NCBI GenBank assembly: GCA_003427395.1
Contig: BFEA01000729.1
Location: forward strand, 153,565-217,564
Length of the DNA stretch: 64,000 bases
Origin: Chara braunii
Lineage: Eukaryota; Streptophyta; Charophyceae; Charales; Characeae
Direction: 5' to 3'
The notes below the pieces were generated by a model. The model was given only the letters and a program-made list of their open reading frames with translations. It was not told the origin of the DNA and did no database searches. The position numbers and the translations under genes are program-made. Positions 33,546-44,629 of this stretch are shown here, piece after piece (the stretch's first letter is position 1; each line of letters begins with the position of its first letter).

Positions 33546-34620
33546 CTATTGCAAAGCTCGAGGCACATCCGCCTTCTGCTTCCAATTACTAGCGAAAGAC
33601 TCTAAAACATCCTTGGTTGTGTGGAGTGGGTAAAGTTCTTTGCAACTAGCCCAATCTGCTGACTTTGTTTCTGTTAAGAAGTACTTAACCACGCGACCGT
33701 ACCTTTTTGCCACCTCAAACTTCTTCCGCATACCATCAATCTACAATTGTTTTGCTGCCACTTGTTCAAGGATGGGAATAACAGACTCGTCAGGAAGAGA
33801 ACCCATCTCCACCCAGTGCGCCTGTGGCATGTCAGTTGGCTCAGTGACAATTTTTCCGTGTTCCACCTGCGCTCTGGGATTAAAGAAACGCATCACCTGA
33901 TGTTGAGCTTCAGCAGAATTGAATTTCCTCCGACTTTTCTTCGCTGTCGGTCGAGTTCCTTCTGAGCCACCCACCTCGCTATCATCACTGGACATTTTCC
34001 CCTTCTTCGCAGTAGGGACCTTCATTTTCTGGTCCGGGCAATCCCCTTTCAACCACATCTCGAATATCTGCAGCTGAAGGACCCACACTTCCTTGGACCG
34101 CATGCAGACCTGGAAATGTGGATCCAACCTCTGCAAAAGATCTTTGTCTGGGTTTGAAAATCCAAATTCCTGCAAGCATACAGTCTTCGTAGCGTCATTC
34201 TTTTGGTATCTCATCGATTCAAACACCGCACGCCAACATTTCAGTTTCTGGATGAAACTGAAGTCCTTGTGGAAACCTGCAATGTGATTGTGCTCGTGCG
34301 CGATCTTACGAGCTTCCAGGGCGGTGAGGCCGAAGTACATGAAACAATTCGCCTTTTGGAAAGGAGAGACAGTCGGGTGAAGGTTCCTAAGACGTTCTTT
34401 GGCCTCCCTTGTGTGTCCCCTACGTAGCACTAAAACACTGTAGTTTCCAGCGAGCAGTTTGTCGACATCCACATTTTCCTTCGTACGAGTCTGCAAGGAT
34501 CAATCAAGCCAACGTGAGCCAGAGTGTCTGCAAAAAGGTTCCTCTTCATGGATTCCACGATCCGTCGGACCTGCCTCTCCTCGGGCTCGCGAACCTTTAG
34601 CGCTTTCTTACCACAAGAGG
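33546..34620 (-). pseudogene. Middle region of the methyltransferase gene, ParB-like
   Basis: Minus strand, in order. About 34515-34600 reads KVREPEERQVRRIVESMKRN. 33741-34496 (251 aa) starts with KLLAGNYSVLVLRRGHTREA. A helical, Lys-rich region with SRRKFNSAEAQHQVMRFF follows, then 33546-33731 (KKFEVAKRYGRVVKYFL). The first two segments resemble a ParB/Spo0J nuclease-like fold: residues resembling 'x-R-x-x-x-I-x-x-S-I' followed by an 'I-x-G-x-H-R-x-x-A' motif. ParB-like domains commonly sit N-terminal to DNA methylases in bacteria and phages. The ParB call is by pattern only. Three frame changes are present. Confidence 0.5.
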
Positions 34621-35100
34621 TCGAAGGAGGCAGGACGTTGGAAGGGTGAACGAGTTGGCGTCAAGCTTCTTGTCATTCGACTCTTTTAATTCCTCCCACA
34701 TTTGAGAGAACTTCTCAACCTCGTCGTTAGGAGTAAGCTCCTTCGTCACTGACAATTTTTCTTTCGTGTGGTCCTTCCCTTTCGCGGAATTCTTCTCTGC
34801 CATTTTCTTCTTTCCCTTTGCAGACTTTGGCTCCTCCGCTTTCTTCTTGCCTTTCGCAGGCTTTGGGGGCATCGCGAACGCTTTCTTCTTCGATTTCGCA
34901 CATGAGCCCGCATCTGCTACGCAAGTCGATCCAACACACGCTTGGGGCGAATGAAAATGTGACCCTTTCCTCTGCCGTAACCCTGAGGGGGCAGTCCCTT
35001 TGGAGACACTCACTCGACCTTTCGCACGTTGGGACGAAGATGGCCCTGAGGTGAGTGACTCTGCTCTCCTCGAAATATGGACCTCCTTACGAAGTGTCGG
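34597..35100 (-). pseudogene. Lys/Ala-rich N-terminal segment of the methyltransferase gene
   Basis: 138 aa frame (34597-35013): MPPKPAKGKKKAEEPKSAKG, more AKGKKK repeats, then VEKFSQMWEELKESNDKKL and TLPTSCLLRPLVVRKR just before the ParB-like part (a frameshift lies between). The basic, disordered composition suggests DNA binding or nuclear targeting. The upstream part is one of three tandem copies in this region. Confidence 0.5.
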
Positions 35101-36250
35101 AAAGGTATATTCTGCGACAGTTTTACAAAATTTCTACAAAGAAACAGCATGATCGAAACAAGGAGTGAGCACGAGACTTCGAAAGTAAAATTATAGCACC
35201 AGAATCTGCCAAGAGAATTGTAGTAGCACACTTCAAGAAAAGATTTGTAGCACCAGACTGCAAAAGCAGGATTATAACACTACAGTGGTCAATTGCAATT
35301 GTAGCATCGTCCGCTTTCTTCTTACCTTTCGCGGGCTTTGGGGGCATCGCGAACGTTTTCTTCTTCGATTTCGCACATAAGCCCGCATCTGCTACGCCAG
35401 TGGATTCAACATACGCTTGGGGCGAATGAAAATGTGACCCTTTCCTCTGCCTTAACCCTGAGGGAGCAGTCCCCTTGGAGACACCCACTCGACCTTTCGC
35501 AGGTTGGGACGAAGACGACCCTGAGGTGAGTGAGTCTGCTCTCCTCGAAATGCGGACCTCCTTACAAAGTGTCGGAAAGATATACTCTGCGACAGTTTTA
35601 CAAAATTTCTGCAAACGAACAGCATGAGCGAAACAAGGAGTGAGCTCGAGACTGCGAAAGTAAAATTATAACACCATAATCTGCCAAAAGAATTGTAGTA
35701 GCGCACTTCAAGAAAAAAATTGTAGCACCAGACTGCAAAAGCATGATTCTAGCACTATAGTAGTCAATTGCAATTGTGGCACCGTCCACTTTCTTCCTGC
35801 CTTTTGCAGGCTTTGGGGGCATCGCGAACGCTTTCTTCTTCGATTTCGCACATGAGTCTGCATCTGCTGCGCAAGTGGATCCAACACACGCTTGGGGCGA
35901 ATGAAAATGTGACCCTTTCCTCTGCCTTAACCCTGAAGGAGAAGTCCCGTTGGAGACACTAACTCGACCTTTCACAGGTTGGGACGAAGACGGCCCTGCG
36001 GTGAGTGACTCTGCTCTCCTCGAAATACGGACCTCCTTACGAAGTGTCGGAAAGGTATAAGCTGCGAAAGTTTTACAAAATTTCTGCAAAGGAACAGCAT
36101 GAGCGAAACAAGGAGTGAGCACGAGACTGCAAAAGTAAGATTATAGCACCATAATGTGACAAGAAAATTGTAATAGCGCACTTCAAAAAAAGATTTGTAG
36201 CACCAGACTGCAAAAGCAGGATTATAGCACTATAGTAATCAATTGCAATT
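34826..36250. repeat. 475 bp tandem triplication
   Basis: CTTTGGGGGCATCGCGAACG (or near copy) lies at 34861, 35336 and 35811, exactly 475 bp apart. Each unit contains the MPPKPAKGKKKA exon start on the minus strand plus flanking AT-rich satellite-type sequence. The outer copies are frameshifted relative to each other. Confidence 0.9.
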
Positions 36251-37650
36251 GTAGCACTTCGAAAGTAATTTTATAACACTATAATCTGAAAAGAGTGAGC
36301 ACCAGACTGCGAAAGTAAAATTATAGCACCATATAGTATGCCACAAGAGAATTTTTGCAGCGCATTCCAAGAATAGATTTGTAGCACCAACCTGCAAAAC
36401 CAGGATTATAACACTGTAATCTGAAAGAGAATTATAACAGTAAAATGTAAAAAGAGCACCAGACTGCAAAAGCAGGATTATAACACTGTAATCTGAAAGA
36501 GAATTATAACAGTAAAATGTAAAAAGAGCACCAGACTGCAAAACAGGATTATAACACTATAGTAGTCAATGACAATTGTAGCACCATACTGCCAAAACAG
36601 TAAGAGCACCTGACTGCGAAAGTAGTCTTATAGCACTATAATGTGAAAAGAGTGAGCACTAGAGTGCGAAAGTAAAATTATAGCACCAGATAGTATGTCA
36701 AAAAAGAATTGTAGCAGCGCACTCCAAGAACAGATTTGTAGCACCAGCCTGCACAAGCAGGATTATAGCACTATAATGTGAAAGAGAATTATAACATTAT
36801 AACGTAAAAAGAGCACCAGACTGCAAAAGCAGGATTATAGCACTACAATGTCAGTTGCAATTGTAGCACCGTACTGCGAAAACAATAAAAGCACCAAACT
36901 ACGAAAACAGTCTTAAAGCACGATAATGTGAAAAGAGTGAGCACCAGACTGCAAAAATAAAATTAAAGCACCATAATTTCACAAGAGAAATTGTAGCAGC
37001 GCACTCCAAGAACAGATTTGTAGCACCAGCCTGCAAAAGCAGGATTATAGGACTATAAGGTGAAAAAGAATTTTAACACTATAATGTAAAAAGAGCACCA
37101 GACTGCAAAAGCAGGATTATAGCAGTATAGTAATCAATTGGAATTGTAGCACCGTACTGCGAAAACAGTAAGAGCACTAAATTGTGAAAGTAGTCTTTAG
37201 CACTACAATGTGAAAAGAGTGAGCACCAGACTGCGAAAGTAAAATTATAGTACTAGAAAGTAACAAGAGAACTGTGGCAGCGCACTTTAAGAACAGAGTT
37301 GTAGCACTAGACTGCAAAAGCAGGATTATAGCACTATAGTGTGAAAAAGAATTAAAACACTATAATGTGCAAAGAGAATTATAACACTGTAATGTGAAAC
37401 GAGTAATAAAACATTAAAATGTGAAAACAGAATTATAACACTATAATGTGAAAGTAGCATGAAAATGTGAAAAGGGCAGTACAACACTTTGCGGCGAAAA
37501 TATAATTGTAGCACTATATTACGAAAAAAGCAAGGAACTACATGTGAAAGTAGAGCACCAGTTTGTGAAAATAGAATTATAACACTCTAATGTGAAAAGA
37601 GCATTAAAGCACTTCAATATGAAAAAAACATTACAACACTTCACCGTTAT
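36100..37650. repeat. TTATAGCACTATAA satellite-like array, part 2
   Basis: A ~1.5 kb run of diverged ~60-75 bp units made of GCACCAGACTGCAAAAGCAGG, ATTATAGCACTATAATGTGAA and AAGAGTGAGCACCAG. Several sub-blocks recur about every 340 bp (GCAGCGCACTCCAAGAACAG at about 36715 and 37005). The array separates the acidic N-terminal exon (37693-38440) from the Lys-rich segment, so it may occupy an intron. Confidence 0.85.
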
Positions 37651-37692
37651 TCACTGAAATAAAGAGACCTTCCTCAAACAAACAGTCGTATC

Positions 37693-38440
37693 TTAAAGCC
37701 CTTTTGATTCACCTTTTTGATATGAGAATTTTGCTTCTGCTCCCAAACAACCATGCTTGCATGACGCAGAACCGAACTTAGTCAATTGCGTCCCCACATT
37801 CACCCAAGCAAGTGCCAGATCCTCGATGCTGTCACGTGAAGAGGCGAAGTATATCAGATCCCTGCAAAGTTTGAATTTCTCTTTGTCTGCATGTTTGGTC
37901 CACAGTTCCACAGCCGATTGGAACAGCACAATGTCCCACAGGCAAGAGATAATTCCTCGGACTGCTTTGCGCTCTTCAAAAACTTGTCGATGTTCACAAT
38001 TCTTTTCACCTTTTCTTCTTCAGCAGTCCGCTCGAAGACATCTTCGTCTTCTTCCTCGTCTCCATCTTCTTCATCCTCGTCACCCTCCTCACCCTCATCT
38101 ATTTCTTCCTCACCCTCGTCACCCTCCTCACCCTCCTCATCCTCCTCTACTTCCTCTTCCTCCTCCCGACCAAGAGTGTCTTCTTTGGATTCAGTCACTT
38201 CAAAGTGAGCCTGGAAAGCAGGTTTTTTCTCGACATCAGCGCTATACTGCAAAGTGGGGATTTCAAACACACCCTCAAAATCAACAGGGGCGCCCTGGCT
38301 GCGCCTTCCAATACTTGTTGAGGTCCCTGATATGTCCTTGATCCTCAACGAGTTTCCCTTCGACTTCGTAATTTTTTATGCTCTCATACATGGAGCACAG
38401 AAAATCAAAAGTCCCAACCCTAGACAAAAGAAACCCCATG
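37693..38440 (-). pseudogene. Acidic N-terminal exon(s) of the methyltransferase gene
   Basis: Frames 37854-38348 (164 aa) and 37693-37929 (78 aa), with upstream codons reading SMYESIKNYEVEGKLVEDQ to about 38390. The middle is a long Glu/Asp run from GAG/GAT repeats. Flanking parts (VKRIVNIDKFLKSAKQSEEL; FKLCRDLIYFASSRDSIEDL) look like ordinary folded protein. Strand and order place it 5' of the Lys-rich and ParB-like parts. That it belongs to the same gene is inference. Confidence 0.45.
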
Positions 38441-38650
38441 CAGGTTAGTAGAGGTCAAAGTGTACGGCAACGAGATCAAGCACAGAGGTCAAAGTCTCAC
38501 GCCGAGAGGGACCAAGTCAGCGAGTTTCAGAAAAGGTAAGTCGGGTCCCTTGGGGATCAAGTCCAACAGGCACCAGGTCAACAAGCACAAGGCTCATCGA
38601 ACAGGCAAAAGTCACGTCTCATATTGGAAGGTCATATCCCACAGGTACTG

Positions 38651-38691
<41 letters not shown>

Positions 38692-38751
38692 CAGTAATCG
38701 CGAGCAGACAAGTTAAAGAGGATTAGACCAGCTAGCTATTCGAGACCAGAC

Positions 38752-38808
<57 letters not shown>

Positions 38809-38850
38809 AGGCGGAGAGGATTACATGAGCTAGCTATTCGAGACCAGACG

Positions 38851-38916
<66 letters not shown>

Positions 38917-39400
38917 GAAAGAGAGAGATAAAAAAAAAGGGGAAGGAGAGAGAAAGGCAGAAAATTAAAATAACAAAAAGGAAGGCAGTTGTAATCTTCC
39001 CCCGAATAGAACTCACGGTAATGTACCGTATTTAGGGCAACAGTCAGCCCAGATACAGCAATAATGATCGTGCGTTCTATTCGAGGTGAGGACATACGGT
39101 ACCGTAAGAATACAAGAATAATAAGACATAAGAAAACAAGCAGGAATATATATTAAATAACCAAAGGATAGCCATGCAAAAGCAATCAAGAGCAAAAATG
39201 AAATTCAAAATAATAATTAATATTAATAAAAGAAAGAACGAAAATGGAATCCACCATGCGGTTTTGGACAAGTGAAAACAGGTTTTTTTATATTATTTAC
39301 AACTTTACATTACTTAATAATATTTAATATGAATATGACTTTAATCGTAGTCAATGTAACGTTTCTACAAACGACTGAAACGATACATAAAATCAATTCA
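38441..39400. other. Non-coding with three (AG)n tracts
   Basis: AG repeats at about 38657-38690, 38756-38808 and 38853-38912. The last two are preceded by a duplicated block (AGCTAGCTATTCGAGACCAG). An AT-rich stretch follows to 39400. Confidence 0.8.
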
Positions 39401-39817
39401 CATCAATAACACGTCTTCGCTGCTAACGGTGACACCATCATAGATATGAGCGACGACCTTTTTTTTTTCCTTTTTTTTTTTTTTTTTTTTTTTTTCCTTT
39501 TTTTTTCCTTTTTTTTCGCGTGTATGTGTGTTAGGTGGGGAGAGAGATGGGAGAGGGAGGGATTAAATGACAGATACCGACATACGCATGTTAACGAACT
39601 CATGAAACAGGAAGTCGAGAGCTCTAATCCTGCAACGCATTCTGCTCCAGTAAGAACTAAATTAAGACAGAATAATTAGTAAGTTAATAATAATTTCCTA
39701 ATTTCATTCCTCCCCCCTTAGGAGTTGTTTATGGTTGTTTATAGTTGTACTTTTACGTTGATTGCTGTACAAATTAGTACATAGTTGTAGTATATAGTTG
39801 TACCAAGGTTGCTGTAT

Positions 39818-40119
39818 AAATTAGTATATAGCTGATCACTGCCTGCTTAGCATCTTACCTCTAACCGTTCCCTAGGTCCCTACCTAGTACATGACTAAGA
39901 TCAAAAGTACACCCTTGCCTGTACCTAACCTCAAGGTCGCTACCAAGTAATTAGCTAAGTCTCGGTACAAATTAGTATATAGCTGATCACTACCTGCTTA
40001 GCATCCTACCTCTAACCGTTCCCTAGGTCCCTATCTAGTACATGACTAAGCTCAAAAGTACACCCTTGCCTGTACCTAACCTCAAGGTCCCTACCCAGTC
40101 CTTAGCTAAGTCTCGAAAC
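39818..40119 (+). repeat. 151 bp tandem duplication
   Basis: AAATTAGTATATAGCTGATC begins at 39818 and at 39969, followed by near-identical sequence (CTTAGCATC, CCTAGGTCCCTA, CACCCTTGCCTGTACC). The wider 39720-40510 region is built of related CTACCTAG-type phrases and is non-coding. Confidence 0.85.
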
Positions 40120-40552
40120 ACAGTCCTTGCTAAGCCTATCTGCTGCCTGAGTACCGAAGCACAGTCCTACCTCTAACAGGTCACAAAGTCCATACCTACT
40201 ACCTAGTAGATGACTGAGTTCCGAAGAACACCCATGCATGTACCTACCCACTAAGCAATTACTTAATACTCGACTATGCCTCAAAACACAGTACTATCTA
40301 AGCTGGCACTCCCGCCCCTACATAGACAATAACCTACCTCGAGACATCGTCCTACCTAAACCCACACTGAGACATCGTCCTACCTAAACCCACACTCCCC
40401 CGCACTCACCTAGAATTAGTCTGAGCACACATCTACCCACCGACTTATATCTGATCACTACCTGCTTACTTGGACAATTTTGGGCACAGATCTTACTACC
40501 AACCTATATCTAATCGCTATCTTACATCAAAACCAAGCAAGGCGATCCCCCC

Positions 40553-40882
40553 CCCCCCCACCACCACACACACACACACACACATACACACACGGACACT
40601 TGTGCACACGCAGTCGAAAGCGAGAGAGCGTGTGTGCACGTTAGGACAGTTGAGAAAGGAGGGTGAAAGAGAAATGCATGCTTGTGAGAGAGGAGCATAC
40701 TCTCTGAGCGCAAGCGAGGGAGCAAAAGAGAAGGAACTGGAAGAAGGTGAAGGAGCGAGAGCAAGAGAAAGGGTCGTAACGCCCAAACGAGCAAACCAAA
40801 GCAATATCACACTTTCGTGACTAGGCAACAGGTTCGACTAGCATATGCCCCAGAGAGAGATCCTCTGCAGAGGGCAAGTCAT

Positions 40883-40942
<60 letters not shown>

Positions 40943-40945
40943 CGT
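40553..40945. repeat. (CA)n and (GT)n microsatellites
   Basis: CA repeat at about 40565-40584 after a C-run, and a long GT repeat at about 40886-40938. Open frames here are repeat artefacts. Confidence 0.95.
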
Positions 40946-41240
40946 GCGTGGGTGCGTGGGTGCGTGTGTGCATGTGTGTTAAAGACGTATAAATCAGCCT
41001 CAACATGGTAAAGACGAATGGTTCGCTGTATTCTCATTAGCTCGCTGGGCCTCAGTGTAGGGCGGGCACGGGGCTTGCTGGGGGCCACAGCCCAGAACAT
41101 GTGAATGTTGGCTAGGGCCCCTTGAGGGTGTGTTCCTCACAAAACAGACTGTATTTTAAAAAGAAGGGAAAAAAAGAATCTCCTCAAGGCGCTGACTGGA
41201 TACAACATGCCCAACGGTTATCCTTTTTGAATGAAATTTA

Positions 41241-41965
41241 TTGGAGCTTAATAAATTATCATAAAATATCTTTGACACGGCAACGACACGCCAAACGACT
41301 TTTCCAGTGCCCTCTCTTTTTTAATGAAATTATTATTAAAATTATTTTGTTCGAGCTTAATTCCCAGTGTTCTGTCTTGGCCAATCTCTAGAGGTCACAT
41401 CTTTTTGAGTTCCTTTTTAACTTTTCTAGAGGACAGAATCATGTTTGGTCAGTGGAGAGGTGACAGCCAAACTCAACCACACAACGGTGAACAACCAAAC
41501 TCAACCACACACAACGTAGAGATGCCAAGAAGAAGATCTCATCTCACAAACATTGCCATGGACTCAGGATAGGATCTATTCGAACAGAACACACCCTATG
41601 CTAGGAGTCGATTCAAACAGAACGCATCATTAGGTCACATCTTTCTGAGTTCTTTTTTTACTTCTCTGGATGACAGAATCATGTTTGGTCAATGGAGAGG
41701 TGGCAGTCAAACTCAACCACACAACAATGAACAACCAAACTCAACCACGCAACATAGAGATGCCAAGAAGCAGATCTCATCTCACAACCATTGTCATGGA
41801 CTCAGGATAGGGTCAATTCGAACAGAACACACCATATGTTATGAGTCTATTCAAACAAAATGCACCATTTGCTTTGCATTCGTTTACAATGCGTATGTTT
41901 TATGTTCGGGCGAAGAAACTAGTCTGTCATAGACTCTTAGCCATAAAACCAACTCTGTACGCCCG

Positions 41966-42018
<53 letters not shown>

Positions 42019-43355
42019 CACCTCCCCCAAAGATCTCACCTATCACACATGCCAGCAAACACAACACCTGACCGGTAAGAGCCCTGTTCTACTTCTCGGG
42101 AAACAGAGAGACACATAGATGACTCTCTCTTTGGGGGGCTGCTCCTATCACCACCAATCCCACCCCAGACAGTGTGTTAAAAGGGAAAAAAAAAAAAAAA
42201 AAAAAAGGGCGGACAGAATCAGAGAGTACCTTTTTTTTTAGTTTTTTTTTATAGCACAATCTTGCAAACCACAAAAGAAGAAACTGTTCATACATCAAAA
42301 GTCAGATGTCATACAACACTACCGAATGTTGATCAATGCAGGAATCAAACCCATCTACATTCGGTCAAGTATCATCATCATCATCATCATCATGACCTCA
42401 TAACAGCTACTGCTCAGGCACGGTGAACATAACACAGGGGCCTATCGAAGTTCATTGCTAGAAATTCCGTACTGGTCAGCATGTCTCTGTCGGTCGTACA
42501 TTTGTCCAATGCATACACCTGGAGACATGTCTCTGTCCGTTGTATGGACATCATGTCTCTGTCGCAGACTGTCGGTCGTACATTTGTCCGTACATCTGGA
42601 CTCTCGGCCAACTTGGGTAACCCTTCGTCCTACCCCTTTAAGTTTTTCTAAAATTGCACAGAAATCTCCCCTGTGGAGCTCAAATCCAATCATAGCCACC
42701 TACGAATTTGTTCCCAAACCGATCAAATTATCAAAGTCCCAGTTCAGAAACCCGGGCCACATGAAATTTTAAAATTTGACATTTCAATATTTTTAAAATT
42801 GCCCCCACAAAAATATACGTCAGCCCCGCTGTAGCCGACTAAACAAAAATCTACATCAGTGTCTGCTGTAGCCGACTAAACAAAAAAAATCTACGTCAAT
42901 GTCTGCTGTAGCCGACCAATCAAACCAACCCTCCAAGCTCAGCATTTCCAGTTTACAATTTTACGTCCTTCTGCGAGACTCAGATGAACACACAAACAGA
43001 CAGCTGACTCAGAGTACAGTCTGTGACACTCCGACAGCCCAGTGGCACTCAAGAGTCAAAACTAATCCGAATAGACTCAATAGAGTTCAATAGACATATG
43101 ATAGATTCATAATAGATGAGCTATACTTCTCTATTCCTCTCAAAGAAATCTAAAATTGAAGCAAAATCTCAAAGAAATCTGAGCCCCAACTTGAACCGAG
43201 GCAAAACCCGGAATCTGCTCAGCAAAAAATCTCTGATTTTTTATTAAAAAAAAAAAAAAAAAAACTCAGATTGCTCAGACTAAAAACTGTTCGGGTTATT
43301 CATTGCAAGTTGCAACTGCCTTCCTCACACAACCATCCCCCACCTCCCTCAACTC
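41241..43355 (+). repeat. Right 2.1 kb direct repeat (probable 3' LTR) of element C
   Basis: Partner of 28176-30292 with the same order of internal blocks, including the ~240 bp duplication (about 41390-41870) and AG tract (41970-42014). Divergence is mostly single-base changes and repeat-length differences. It ends in a poly-C tract next to the assembly gap. Confidence 0.7.
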
Positions 43356-43441
43356 CCCCCTCCCCCCCCCCCCCCCCCCCCTCCCCCCCCCCCCCCCTCC
43401 TCACCCCCCTCCCTCAATGATTGCAATCCTTTGCATCTCAC

Positions 43442-43472
43442 NNNNNNNNNNNNNNNNNNNNNNNNNNNNNNN
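43442..43472. other. Assembly gap (31 Ns)
   Basis: Lies in a C-rich microsatellite. The block CCTCCCTCAATGATTGCAAT through GCATCTCAC occurs on both sides, so the gap may be a collapsed or misjoined tandem repeat. Confidence 0.99.
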
Positions 43473-44629
43473 CCCCCCCTCCCCAACCTCCCTCAACTCC
43501 CCCATCCTCACCCACCTCCCTCAATGATTGCAATCCTTTGCATCTCACCCAGCTTGCTGGGAAGAAACTTGTCCTTCTTCCTCTCTATATACTGAATAAG
43601 TATGTGACATGCATACGTATATCATACGACGTAAATCGTCATAGAGAACTGCCCGGTAAACCATAGCCAGAGAGGGAGAAGGGGACAACAAACAAATGGG
43701 CTGTGACAGACTGTTTTGTCGAAGTTTCATCGATTAGTTAGGAGGGGTGAACACCCTACCGAGTCTACCCTCTACAGTCTGCAGACATGTGTAACTGATG
43801 ATACTGTAAGTGGTAACCCCATTCGCGGTTAAGCATCGACGACTGCCCGACAACAGCTACCCCTCTGAGGACGTGGGTGAAACGGATTCCACCATTTCCA
43901 GTAGCTGATGCAAACCCAGGGCTCGATCCCTAGACCCCACCTTACCTGTGTACAGTATTCCCGAGTGTTTAAACCTGTGACCTGCGTCGTGGGAGTCTAC
44001 AGATGCCTGTCGTAGGTTGTAGTTGTAGGTTTCTGGAAGAGTCCAGATCATAACTGCTACAGTCCTGAAAGGTCAAGGTCGTAGTTGCTACAGTCCCCGA
44101 AAGGCCAAGGTCTACAACTTTCCAGAAGTGGCCTTTCGGAGCAGCCTCACGTTTAGTAGAGGCAAGTGGGCAAGTGGGCAAGAGGTGTAGAGGCAAGTGG
44201 GCAAGAGGTGTAGAGGCAAGTGGGCAAGTGGCGAGGCTAACCCAATAGGTTAGCAGCGTTGTCGGGCGACCGAAGGCCTGTCGGTCGCCCTAATACGGAC
44301 AGATTGACCCTTAGAAAAATTGTCTGAGAGAGAATTGGTAGGGACTTTTGTCCGACCGGTTCGGGAAAATAAGGGGTACCCAAACCACCAAAATAATTGG
44401 ATGCGTCGGCCGCTGAGACTAACCCTCCAAATTGGCAAGAGGGACTACCTCTTCTACCGCGCCGGCATCTATCTTATTTCCGCCACTCCTAGCCTATTTT
44501 CGAAACAACTGGCCGCGGAACGGTAATTTGAAGAATAGGCCTTAGCGATACCCTTTTACGCTGCCCAACTGGCGCGAGAATGGAGCCTCAAAATTTTTTT
44601 ATTTTAATATTAATTTTTTTTTTTAAAAA
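43473..44629. other. Non-coding spacer with short repeats and hairpins
   Basis: AGGCAAGTGGGCAAG occurs in tandem (about 44159-44232). Two perfect hairpins follow: GCTAACC/GGTTAGC (44236-44254) and GGGCGACCGA/TCGGTCGCCC (44264-44290). AT-rich DNA leads into element B. No gene. Confidence 0.5.

Larger units (their letters stand above)
28176..43355 (+). mobile_element. Element C: LTR-flanked element without gag-pol, carrying a methyltransferase gene
   Basis: A 2.1 kb sequence occurs as a direct repeat at 28176-30292 and 41241-43355, about 13.06 kb apart and about 95% identical in the parts compared by eye. Both copies start TTGGAGCTTAATAAATTATC and end CCACCTCCCTCAACTC. The interior has no recognisable RT or integrase. 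It carries a minus-strand, ParB-like/methyltransferase gene, satellite arrays and microsatellites. I read it as a large non-autonomous LTR element with cargo. Segmental duplication is the alternative. No target-site duplication is visible. Confidence 0.6.

Noticed and set aside
40821-41100. His-Thr or Val-Cys repeat ORFs
   Set aside because: Translation of the GT/CA microsatellite.
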